Shown here: piece by piece, positions 35,543 through 42,752 of the stretch
Position numbering within the stretch: position 1 is the first letter of the stretch
Layout: every line of letters starts with the position of its first letter
From: Kiritimatiellia bacterium
Lineage (GTDB): Bacteria; Verrucomicrobiota; Kiritimatiellia; JAFGHX01
Assembly (NCBI GenBank): GCA_016929905.1
Contig: JAFGHX010000222.1
Span: forward strand, 1 to 44,173
Direction of reading: 5' to 3'
Length of the DNA: 44,173 nucleotides
Translations under genes and position numbers: made by a program
The notes under the pieces: model-generated
What the model saw: the letters and a program-made list of their open reading frames with translations, nothing else
The model's database searches: none
Told to the model about the DNA's origin: nothing

Positions 35543-36072
35543 GAGGGTCCACCTGCAACAGAGGCTCCAAGCCGCGAGTGGATACAGGCACGCAGTTTCT
35601 CGCGAATCCGGCACAATTGCGTACGGATTTCACCCGGCTTGCGGCCGAGCTTCTCGGCGATCGTCTTGCACGCCATGCCGTCGCGGTAGCGCTGCGCGAC
35701 CAGGCGGCCCTGCGCGGAGGGGAGCTGCTCCAGACAGTGAGCCAGCGCCTGCTGCATGCGCTCATCGCGCTCCAGGGTGAAGGCGGAAAAATGCTCCGCG
35801 GCGCGTTCGGCCAGGGCTTCGTTCACGATCAGTAGGCTCCGCGCGTGGGAACGGCGCGCATGCAGAATTTCGTACTGCGCGACTCGCATCGCCCATACCT
35901 GGAACAACGTGCCCTCCTGATATTCGCCGAACTTCTTCCACAGGACTGCCGCCACCTTCTGCAACACGTCTTCGGCCTCGTGAAAATCAGGGATAGCGGC
36001 GCAGACGAAGCGCTGGAGCGCCGGCTGAGCCGTGGCGAAAAGGCCTATGAATGTCTCATGGGGCGGGGTCAT
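35539..36072 (-). CDS. ECF RNA polymerase sigma factor (Rhodopirellula/Verrucomicrobium type)
   Basis: A 177-aa sigma factor. Region 2 is visible around FHEAEDVLQKVAAVLWKKFG, then YQEGTLFQVWAMRVAQYEIL. Region 4 includes LPSAQGRLVAQRYRDGMACK and KTIAEKLGRKPGEIRTQLCR. ATG at 36072 fits family length; no strong Shine-Dalgarno sequence is visible. It overlaps the FecR gene by 4 bp. On the minus strand GTAACATCGG lies about 40 bp upstream, resembling the CTAACATCGG at the start of the sigma gene at 31095. A word-array inverted repeat occupies the gap between this gene and malic enzyme. Confidence 0.87.
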   Translation of the reverse strand: MTPPHETFIGLFATAQPALQRFVCAAIPDFHEAEDVLQKVAAVLWKKFGEYQEGTLFQVWAMRVAQYEILHARRSHARSLLIVNEALAERAAEHFSAFTLERDERMQQALAHCLEQLPSAQGRLVAQRYRDGMACKTIAEKLGRKPGEIRTQLCRIREKLRACIHSRLGASVAGGPS

Positions 36073-36120
36073 CTCTGCCGGTATACTCCCGACTGCCGAC
36101 CGATGTTACAGGGGATCGGC

Positions 36121-36209
36121 CATCGAACACCGCACATCGAAGGCGTACAGGGGCTTGGGGCCATCCGAGTTGGCCGTTCGATGTTGAGCGTTCGGTGTTC
36201 GATGTTCAG
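36121..36209. repeat. GAACATC word-array inverted repeat
   Basis: Left arm CATCGAACACCGCACATCG (36121-36139 and slightly beyond) faces a right arm (36175-36209) that, read on the minus strand, is a series of about 7-bp words: GAACATC, GAACACC, GAACGCTC and so on. The malic-enzyme TGA stop (36208-36206) is the first word of the right arm. A long imperfect hairpin is possible and may serve as a 3'-end structure. Confidence 0.7.
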
Positions 36210-37510
36210 TCTTGCCCCGCCCAGCGTCGCTCCCCTCGCTCCCGCAACGCCGTCTTGTAGGCCGCCAGGTCCGGGACCCGGCCCGCCCCGCTGGCGACAG
36301 CCGCTTCCGCCACGGCGAAGGGCACGTTGACGAACAGGCGCCGGTCGAACGGTTTGGGCACGACGTAGTCGGCGCCGAAAGCGAGGTCCTCGCCGGGATA
36401 GCAGTCCTTGACCGTCTGCGGCACGTCCTGCCGGGCCAGTTCGGCGAGGGCTCTGGCGGCGGCGACCTTCATCTCGGTATTGAACACCTTCGCCCGGGCA
36501 TCGAGCGCGCCGCGGAACAGGAACGGAAAGCCGAGGACATTGTTGATCTGGTTCGGGTAGTCCGAGCGGCCCGTCGCCATGACGCGCGGGTTCTTGCCCA
36601 TCGCCTCGGCCACGACCGCCGGCTCAATCTCAGGCACGGGATTGGCCATGGCGAACACGGCGGGGAAGCTGGCCATGGCGAGCACGTCCTCGGCCTTGAT
36701 GCAGCCGGCGACGGACACGCCGATGAACACGTGCGCCTCGCGCAGCGCCTCGCCGACGGTGGAGGCGGAGGTGCGCACCGCATGCTGCTTCTTCTGTCTG
36801 GTGAGGTTGGCGCGGTCATCCCGGATCACGCCTTTGGAATCGCACAGGATGACGGACTTGACGCCCGTCGCTTTCAACATCTCGGCGATCCGGATCCCGG
36901 CGGCGCCCGCCCCGTTGATGACGACGCGCAGCTCGGAGCTATCGCGTTCGGCGAGCCGGCAATAGTTCAGGACGCCCGCCAGGGTAATCACCGCCGTACC
37001 CCACTGGTCGTCGTGAAAGACGGGGATCGGGAGCATAGCTTCCAGGCGCTCCTCGACCGGGAAGCACGCGGGCGCGGCGATGTCTTCGAGATTGATGCCG
37101 CCGTACATCGGGGCGATACAGGCTGTGGCTTCAACGAGGCGGTCGACGTCGGTGGGGCCGGTATTGCCGCCGCCTTTGCGGCAGTTGTTCAACGGCACGG
37201 GCCATGCATCTACGTCGGCAAACGCCTTGAACAGCACGGCCTTGCCTTCCATGACCGGGATGCTGGCTTCGGCGCCCAGGTCGCCGAGCCCCAGAATGGC
37301 GCTGCCGTCGGTCACCACGGCGACGGTATTGTCCTTCGCGGTATAGCGATGGATGGCATCCGGGTCCTGGTGAATGCACTTCACCGGTTCAGCCACGCCC
37401 GGCGTGTAGGCCATGCTCAGTGTGTCCCGGTCCTTCAACGGCTTCGTCGCGCTCAGCGCGATCTTGCCGCCCAGGTGGTACTCGAGAATCTGCTCACGAG
37501 TGACAGCCAT
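36206..37510 (-). CDS. Malic enzyme (NAD(P)-dependent malate dehydrogenase, decarboxylating)
   Basis: A 434-aa single-domain bacterial malic enzyme converting malate to pyruvate and CO2 with NAD(P) reduction. Conserved features include Y35 in YTPGVAEP, TDGSAILGLGDLG near 67-79, K90 in GKAVLFK, metal ligands E142/D143 in GGINLEDIAAP, HDDQWGTA near 166-173, and the nucleotide-binding VINGAGAAGIRIAEM near 200. An extra glycine-rich loop (RKGGGNTGPT, 111-120) sits before the NLED motif. The cofactor preference is not certain. ATG at 37510 has a weak purine-rich site upstream. The stop codon is formed by the adjacent word-array repeat. This looks like housekeeping carbon metabolism. Confidence 0.93.
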   Translation of the reverse strand: MAVTREQILEYHLGGKIALSATKPLKDRDTLSMAYTPGVAEPVKCIHQDPDAIHRYTAKDNTVAVVTDGSAILGLGDLGAEASIPVMEGKAVLFKAFADVDAWPVPLNNCRKGGGNTGPTDVDRLVEATACIAPMYGGINLEDIAAPACFPVEERLEAMLPIPVFHDDQWGTAVITLAGVLNYCRLAERDSSELRVVINGAGAAGIRIAEMLKATGVKSVILCDSKGVIRDDRANLTRQKKQHAVRTSASTVGEALREAHVFIGVSVAGCIKAEDVLAMASFPAVFAMANPVPEIEPAVVAEAMGKNPRVMATGRSDYPNQINNVLGFPFLFRGALDARAKVFNTEMKVAAARALAELARQDVPQTVKDCYPGEDLAFGADYVVPKPFDRRLFVNVPFAVAEAAVASGAGRVPDLAAYKTALRERGERRWAGQD

Positions 37511-37531
37511 GGCCCCTGCCCCCCATAGAAT

Positions 37532-37664
37532 GGTTCATGGCGTAGCCCGACGACCTGTCCGCCATCGCTTGCAGCGCGACGGCGGACGCCACCCGACTGC
37601 GCCGTTCCTGGCTTCGTCGGGCACGGCGAAGGGCGAAGTCGGGCTGATGGTCAACGGTTCATGG
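37532..37664. repeat. Compound inverted/direct repeat region
   Basis: The gap between the divergent malic-enzyme and ruvB genes is packed with repeats: GGTTCATGG occurs twice in the same orientation (37532-37540 and 37656-37664); GCCCGACGA (37545-37553) pairs with TCGTCGGGC (37614-37622); GTCCGCC (37557-37563) pairs with GGCGGAC (37581-37587); and a further TCGGGCT (37639-37645) can pair with AGCCCGA. It could fold into a branched structure. Confidence 0.6.
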
Positions 37665-37693
37665 TTGATCTTGCCTGTGAAAGGACGTACTCT
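37665..37693 (+). promoter_or_regulatory. Candidate ruvB promoter
   Basis: TTGATC (37665-37670), 17-bp spacer, TACTCT (37688-37693), 49 bp upstream of the ruvB ATG. The hexamers are weak, so this is tentative. Confidence 0.3.
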
Positions 37694-37742
37694 AGGGCCT
37701 TCGCACGTGTTTGGCGACAAAAAAGCGATGCGGCGGTGACGG

Positions 37743-38756
37743 ATGGCGGAACGCAGCCTTACGGACCTGAACAAACGCGACGCGTCGTTCGACCTCACGC
37801 TGCGCCCTACGACCTTTCGCGACTTCGTGGGCCAGCGCAAGGTGAAGGAGCGGCTCGAGCTGTTCGTCCAGGCGGCGCTCGGCCGCAGCGAGGTACTGGA
37901 GCACGTGCTGCTTTCGGGCCCACCCGGCCTGGGCAAGACGACGCTGGCCTACATCCTGGCCGAGGAGATGGGGGTGGGCATCAAGGTCACGTCCGGCCCC
38001 ATCATCGACAAGCCGGCCGACCTGGCCGGCCTGCTCACCAGTCTGGAGCAAGGCGACGTCCTGTTTGTGGACGAAATGCACCGGCTTCAGAAGTCGGTGG
38101 AGGAATACCTCTACGCGGCCATGGAAGATTTCGTCATCGACATCATGATCGACCAGGGCCCGAACGCGCGCTCGGTGCGGCTGAACCTGCCCAAGTTCAC
38201 GCTGGTGGGGGCCACGACGCGCAGCGGGCTGCTGTCGGCCCCGCTTCGTTCCCGGTTCGGCATGACGAGCCGGCTCGACTACTACGACCCGACGGACCTG
38301 CAGGCGATCATCGAGCGGTCCGCCCGCATCCTGAACGTGGACATCGACACCGACGGCGCCGGCGAGGTCGCGCGCCGTTCGCGCGGCACGCCGCGCATCG
38401 CCAACCATCTCCTGCGCCGGGTCCGCGACTACGCCCAGGTGAAGGCGGACAACAGGATCAACGCCGACATTGCCAGGAAGGCGCTGACGATGCTCGACAT
38501 CGACGAGCGGGGCCTGGACGAGATGGACAAGCGTATTCTGGAGTCGATCATCCATCGGTTCTCGGGCGGCCCGGTCGGCATTGAGTCGCTGGCCGTCTCG
38601 GTCGGCGAGGAAGCGCACACGCTTGAAGAGGTCTACGAGCCGTACCTGATTCAGGAAGGTTATCTCAAGCGCACACCGCAAGGGCGCGTGGCCACGCCGC
38701 TGTGCTACGAGCGGCTGGGGATCGACCCGGCGGACCGGCAGCAGCGGCTGCTGTGA
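37743..38756 (+). CDS. ruvB: Holliday junction branch-migration DNA helicase RuvB
   Basis: A 337-aa protein of normal RuvB length. It is the hexameric AAA+ motor that, with RuvA, drives branch migration of Holliday junctions. Walker A is GPPGLGKTT (59-67); Walker B is LFVDEMHRL with DEMH at 110-113 (most relatives have DEIH). Sensor and arginine-finger regions follow ([20 protein letters not shown]), and the C-terminal winged helix contains [17 protein letters not shown] and [14 protein letters not shown]. No ruvA or ruvC is adjacent, so it is not in the common ruvAB arrangement. A repeated-word hairpin begins 1 bp after the stop. Confidence 0.97.
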   Translation: MAERSLTDLNKRDASFDLTLRPTTFRDFVGQRKVKERLELFVQAALGRSEVLEHVLLSGPPGLGKTTLAYILAEEMGVGIKVTSGPIIDKPADLAGLLTSLEQGDVLFVDEMHRLQKSVEEYLYAAMEDFVIDIMIDQGPNARSVRLNLPKFTLVGATTRSGLLSAPLRSRFGMTSRLDYYDPTDLQAIIERSARILNVDIDTDGAGEVARRSRGTPRIANHLLRRVRDYAQVKADNRINADIARKALTMLDIDERGLDEMDKRILESIIHRFSGGPVGIESLAVSVGEEAHTLEEVYEPYLIQEGYLKRTPQGRVATPLCYERLGIDPADRQQRLL

Positions 38757-38757
38757 A

Positions 38758-38857
38758 GAATGGAGTGATGGAGTAGTGGGGTGTTGGGGTGTTGGGGTGT
38801 TGGCATCTCGGAATATTCTGACCGGCCCAGCACCCCAATACTCCAACACTCCAATTC
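38758..38857. repeat. Octamer word-array inverted repeat after ruvB
   Basis: Left arm 38758-38803 is a strict 8-bp array: GAATGGAG, TGATGGAG, TAGTGGGG, then TGTTGGGG twice. The right arm (38827-38857) read on the minus strand is the same type: GAATTGGAG, TGTTGGAG, TATTGGGG, TGCTGG. The arms are imperfectly complementary around a 23-bp centre, giving a long G-rich/C-rich hairpin between ruvB and the sugar-kinase gene. Confidence 0.8.
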
Positions 38858-38876
38858 GCGTTGGAAGAGGAGAGTG

Positions 38877-40079
38877 ATGGGCAAGGACTACGACATCATG
38901 TGCGCCGGGCACTTGTGTATCGACATCATCCCGCGCATTCCGGACACGGGCGCGGCATCGTTGGGCGAACTGCTTCGGCCGGGCCGGCTGGTGAACGTGG
39001 AGGCCGCCCAGCTCAGCACGGGCGGGTCGGTCTCCAACACGGGCATCTGCATGAAGGTCCTGGGCAACAGCGTCTGTTTCAGCGCGCGTGTGGGCGACGA
39101 CGACTTCGGGCGGGTGACCGTCGCGCACATGGCGCGCAACGGGAGCGCGGACGGGATCACGGTCGTGCCCGGTGCGGCGAGTTCGTATTCCATCGTGCTG
39201 GCCGCGCCGGGGATCGACCGCGTGTTTCTGCACAATCCGGGCACAAACGACGCGTTCTGCGCCGAGGACGTGGACGCCGGCCTGGTCGGCCGGTGCTGCC
39301 ATTTCCATTTCGGCTACCCGCCGATCATGAGGCGGATGTTCGAAGACGGCGGCCGCGAACTGCGGCGGATATTCGAGAAGGCGAAGGCGGCCGGGGTGAC
39401 GACTTCCTGCGACATGTCACTGCCGGACCCGAGCTCGGAATCGGGCAAGGCGGATTGGCGCGGGATTCTGGAGCAGGTGTTGCCGTACGTCGACGTCTTC
39501 CTGCCGTCGATCGAAGAGTGTTTCTTCACGCTCGAGCCGGCGGCATTCGCCGACATGCGCGGCGTGCATCCGGACACGGACATCGTGGCGGCTATCGGGC
39601 TGGCGCACTACAGCCGGCTGGCCGAAACGGCGCTCGCGCTCGGCTGCAACGTGGTCGTCCTGAAGGGCGGCGCGGAAGGCATCTACCTGCGCAGCAAGCC
39701 GGCGGCGGCGATCGAGGCGGCCACGGGCGAATTCCTCTCGCTGGACGGCGCCAACTGGGGCGGACGCGAGCTGTGGTGCCCCTCGTTCGTGGCGCCGCGA
39801 GTCCTGAGCGCGACGGGGGCGGGCGATTCGGCCGTCGGCGGGTTCCTGACGGCGCTGCTGAACGGCACCACCGCCGAGTACGCGCTGAAGGTCGCCAACT
39901 GCCTGGGCTGGCAAAACGTGCAGGCGCTGGATTCGCTGAGCGGGTTGAAGAGCTGGGCCGAAACCGAGCGCCTGCTGCAGGGCGGCCTCCCGATGCGCGA
40001 CAACCGCGGTCTGATCGGCACCGGGTGGCGCTGGGACGAGGCGACGGCCGTATGGCGCGGGCCGGCCGACCGGCGCTGA
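38877..40079 (+). CDS. PfkB-family carbohydrate kinase
   Basis: A 400-aa ribokinase-fold kinase that would phosphorylate a sugar or nucleoside with ATP. The N-terminal strand and glycine motif (DIMCAGHLCIDIIPRIP, LSTGGSVSNTGI) and the C-terminal catalytic signature ATGAGDSAVGGFLTALLNG (near 311-329, with the catalytic Asp in GAGD) are both present. It is longer than typical ribokinases (about 310 aa), with extra sequence in the middle and at the C-terminus. ATG at 38877 has GGAAGAGGAG just upstream, immediately after the right arm of the word-array hairpin. It is followed 165 bp later by a polyol-dehydrogenase-family gene, so the two may act in one sugar or polyol pathway. The substrate cannot be assigned. 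Confidence 0.88.
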   Translation: MGKDYDIMCAGHLCIDIIPRIPDTGAASLGELLRPGRLVNVEAAQLSTGGSVSNTGICMKVLGNSVCFSARVGDDDFGRVTVAHMARNGSADGITVVPGAASSYSIVLAAPGIDRVFLHNPGTNDAFCAEDVDAGLVGRCCHFHFGYPPIMRRMFEDGGRELRRIFEKAKAAGVTTSCDMSLPDPSSESGKADWRGILEQVLPYVDVFLPSIEECFFTLEPAAFADMRGVHPDTDIVAAIGLAHYSRLAETALALGCNVVVLKGGAEGIYLRSKPAAAIEAATGEFLSLDGANWGGRELWCPSFVAPRVLSATGAGDSAVGGFLTALLNGTTAEYALKVANCLGWQNVQALDSLSGLKSWAETERLLQGGLPMRDNRGLIGTGWRWDEATAVWRGPADRR

Positions 40080-40210
40080 GCGCCGAAAGCGCGGAGTCAC
40101 AGGTCCCGGGTCGAAAGTCCAAGGTCGGAAGACGGAGGTCGAGACCGTTCGACTTCCGACTCTGGACCTGAGACCTTCGACTTTCGACCTTGGGCTTTCG
40201 ACCTTCCGAC
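40071..40210. repeat. GGTCGAA word-array inverted repeat
   Basis: The kinase stop TGA (40077-40079) is the loop of a perfect CGGCGC/GCGCCG hairpin (40071-40085). Beyond it, 7-bp words such as GGTCGAA, GTCCAAG and GTCGGAA run through 40101-40143, and their complements through about 40148-40210. The 23-bp segment 40109-40131 is the reverse complement of 40181-40203 at 21 of 23 positions. Confidence 0.8.
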
Positions 40211-40243
40211 CGGCGCGCCGACTGGCGACCGGAGGGCGGGCAG

Positions 40244-41398
40244 GTGAAGACGTTTCTGGGCATAGGCTGCGGTCCGATCCAGACGGGGATATTCCTGACG
40301 TTCGCGTCGGAATCGGAGGCGATCGGCCGAATCGTGGTCTCCGAGGTGGACGCGGAGCTGGTGGCCGCGGTCCGGGCGGCATCCGCAGCGGCGGTCAACG
40401 TCGCGTCGACGGGCGGCGTTGAGGCGTGCACGATCCCCGGCATTGAAATCCTGAACCCGACCGCGGCGGCCGACGCGGACGTGCTGGCCGGTATCGCAGC
40501 CGAATCCGACGAGATCGCGACGGCGCTGCCGAGCGTCGCGTTCTACAGACACATCGCCCCTCTCCTGGCCGACGGGTTCGACCGCGCGCCGGACAGGCCG
40601 CGGCTGGTTTACACCGCCGAGAACAACAACACGGCCGCCGAGCAGCTCAAAGCAGCGGTGGGGCAGGCGGCCGGGCGGCAACACCCGAACACGCGCTACC
40701 TGAACACGGTCGTGGGGAAGATGAGCCGGGTGGTCACCGGCGCGGAACTGGACGCGTGTCGGCTCCGTCCCCTGGCGCCGGCTCTGGCCCGGGCGCATCT
40801 GGTCGAGGCGTTCGATCAGATCTACATCTCGGACACGGGCGGCGCGGAGCGCGCGCTCGGCCGGCTGATAGAGAAGAAGGACCTGCTCCCGTTCGAGGAA
40901 GCCAAACTCTACGGGCACAACGCGATCCACGCGCTGATCGGGTTTCTGGCCTGCGAGAAGGGCATGACCTACCTGTTCGAAGCGGGCGGCGACGCGGAGA
41001 TCATGGCGCACGCCAAAGACGCGTTCCTGGCGGAGTCGGGTGCGGCGCTGTGCGGGAAGTGGGCGGGTACGGACGATCTGTTCACGGAACAGGGCTTTGG
41101 GCGTTACGCCCTCGATCTGCTGGCCAGAATGACCAACCCGCACTTGCGCGATACGGTCGCCCGAATCTGCCGGGACCCGGCCCGGAAACTGGGCTGGGAC
41201 GACCGGCTGATCGGAACGATGCGCCTGGCGCTCGCGCAGGGGATCGCGCCCAAACGCATGGCGCGCGCCGCCCGGATCGCGGCCACTATCGTCTCCGACT
41301 CAACGGCTGCCGGAGATCTGCGCCGGACGTTCGCCGGCCTCTGGCCCGAGCCCTGGGGGGACGAGCACGAAGCTGTGTGGCGGCTGATCCAGGAATGA
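40244..41398 (+). CDS. Mannitol dehydrogenase-family polyol oxidoreductase
   Basis: A 384-aa protein related to mannitol-1-phosphate 5-dehydrogenases, which interconvert polyol phosphates and keto-sugar phosphates with NAD. The N-terminal Rossmann motif is GIGCGPIQTGIFLTFA followed by IVVSEVD. AENNNTAAE is characteristic of the family, and the C-terminal helical domain has the substrate-site stretch KLYGHNAIHALIGFL. A GTG start at 40244 is chosen because GGAGG lies 8-9 nt upstream and the Rossmann fold begins right after; the frame extends upstream into repeat sequence. It lies downstream of the PfkB kinase in the same orientation. The exact polyol is unknown. Confidence 0.85.
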   Translation: MKTFLGIGCGPIQTGIFLTFASESEAIGRIVVSEVDAELVAAVRAASAAAVNVASTGGVEACTIPGIEILNPTAAADADVLAGIAAESDEIATALPSVAFYRHIAPLLADGFDRAPDRPRLVYTAENNNTAAEQLKAAVGQAAGRQHPNTRYLNTVVGKMSRVVTGAELDACRLRPLAPALARAHLVEAFDQIYISDTGGAERALGRLIEKKDLLPFEEAKLYGHNAIHALIGFLACEKGMTYLFEAGGDAEIMAHAKDAFLAESGAALCGKWAGTDDLFTEQGFGRYALDLLARMTNPHLRDTVARICRDPARKLGWDDRLIGTMRLALAQGIAPKRMARAARIAATIVSDSTAAGDLRRTFAGLWPEPWGDEHEAVWRLIQE

Positions 41399-41429
41399 TT
41401 CGAGGGTAAAACGTTGCCGGGCAAACGAA

Positions 41430-41558
41430 GCGAACGTCGAACAGCGAACATTGAACGTCCAACATCGAACTCAAGAACTCAGAGTCGGTTGCTCACTCTG
41501 CATTCCCATTTGGACGTTCGATGTTCAGCGTTCAGCGTTCGATGTTCAACGTTCGCTC
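41430..41558. repeat. CGAAC word-array inverted repeat
   Basis: The left arm (41430-41472) consists of 7-bp words GCGAACGTC, GAACAGC, GAACATT, GAACGTC. The right arm (41511-41558) is their reverse complement in kind (GGACGTTCGATGTTCAGCG). The element lies between the converging polyol-dehydrogenase and metallopeptidase genes and uses the same word family as 36121-36209. Confidence 0.8.
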
Positions 41559-41602
41559 AGGAGAGAGGGACGAGTTCGCCAGGAAACCCGGCAAGTTCCG
41601 GG

Positions 41603-42457
41603 CTACCCCCCTGCCCCGCCCATCTGCCGGATCGGGTTGAACGCCGTCTGGGGGCTGTCGGCAAGCCGGGCGGCGAGTTCGGCCTGCTGGCGGCAGAAGA
41701 GTTCGAGGTAGTGGCGATTGGGCCGCTCTTCGGGCGAGACGCGGGCGTCCAGCCAGTCCTGCGGCCGGCAGCTTATCCGGGCGTGGCCGTGGTGGCTGTT
41801 GCGGATCCCCCTGCCCTGCTCGGCGGAGTAGTAGTTGGCGACGAGGATGGCGGCGAACTCGTCCATGTTGTCGTACATGGCGATATTCGGCCTCACCGCG
41901 AGTGAGGCCATGCGCCGCACAGAGTGCACCATCTCGTGCAGCAGGACCTCGTCCCGGCAATTGCCGGAAGTGGCAGAACCTGAGACGGGTGACGCCGGAT
42001 ACTGTTCCGGCGTGTAGGCAATGGTCAGCTGCGACCTCGCGCACGACAACAGGTCGGGACAGTCGCAAACCGACACGCCTCGCCCGATCGCTCCGGCCGT
42101 CCTTCCCGCGGCGACGCCGTGTGTCGCCAATCCCCTCAAGAGCGTTCGAAGGTGAGGGGCATCGCCCGGCGCGGAGCTCGCCGGACCGGGGGAATGACTG
42201 GCGACCGACGTCTTGCCGCGTTCGACCCAAGGCACGATGACCAGTTCCCGCATGATGCTCTGCCGGAGTGCGGCCCCCGTGTGAGAAAGCAGGAAGACCC
42301 GGTCCAACACGGCCGCCACGTCCCCTTCGTAACGTTCCGCCTGCCAGGCGGTAGGCGGACGGGTGAGGGACAGCCACTGGAGCGGTTCCCGTTCCCGGTT
42401 CAAGCCCCGGTGCCAGATGCCGTCGATCGTGATGAATCCGTCGTATACGCGTGGCAT
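41603..42457 (-). CDS. Putative HExxH zinc metallopeptidase (effector-like zincin)
   Basis: A 284-aa protein with a zinc-peptidase motif at 174-178 (HEMVH in DEVLLHEMVHSVRRM) and a likely third ligand E200 in YDNMDEFAAILVANYY. The HExxH plus downstream glutamate followed by a helix resembles NleD/M91-type effector zincins and toxin-associated peptidases; I rate that relation as plausible only. There is no signal peptide, membrane segment or RHS/PAAR domain, so delivery, if any, is not evident. Residues 83-100 are low-complexity. ATG at 42457 has GGAG 6 nt upstream. It converges with the polyol-dehydrogenase gene across a word-array repeat and diverges from the TolC-like gene; no immunity candidate is visible. 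Confidence 0.7.
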   Translation of the reverse strand: MPRVYDGFITIDGIWHRGLNREREPLQWLSLTRPPTAWQAERYEGDVAAVLDRVFLLSHTGAALRQSIMRELVIVPWVERGKTSVASHSPGPASSAPGDAPHLRTLLRGLATHGVAAGRTAGAIGRGVSVCDCPDLLSCARSQLTIAYTPEQYPASPVSGSATSGNCRDEVLLHEMVHSVRRMASLAVRPNIAMYDNMDEFAAILVANYYSAEQGRGIRNSHHGHARISCRPQDWLDARVSPEERPNRHYLELFCRQQAELAARLADSPQTAFNPIRQMGGAGG

Positions 42458-42658
42458 GCTTTCTCCGTCATGGCCGGCAACGGCCCAACGCCCGTGCCGG
42501 GCGGCCGACTTCAGGACTCCGGGATCGGCGATAGAATAGTAGAAAAAAGACGTCAGGGGTTCAATGCCGTTCGGGACTAATCCAGTGTGGTGCGGCCCGC
42601 TGGCAACTGAGAGGCAGCAGGTCCGGGATCGGAGGTCGGCAAGTGCTTATCGCCGGAC

Positions 42659-42687
42659 TTGACAGGCGGCTTTGGACGTTTGACACT
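42659..42687 (+). promoter_or_regulatory. Candidate promoter of the TolC-family gene
   Basis: A consensus TTGACA (42659-42664) is followed after 17 bp by the weak hexamer GACACT (42682-42687), 65 bp before the ATG. The rest of the 295-bp divergent gap (42458-42752) shows no gene; a T/A-rich patch near 42528-42552 may hold the opposite promoter. Confidence 0.35.
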
Positions 42688-42752
42688 CTGGACAGAGGCA
42701 CGAGGCAAATCGGCGCTGTCGGACCGCAAACAGAACAAGGAGAAACCGGATC

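Noticed and set aside
37511..37742. Riboswitch or small RNA upstream of ruvB
   Set aside because: The gap is repeat-rich and could fold, but no conserved riboswitch motif or terminator was recognised.
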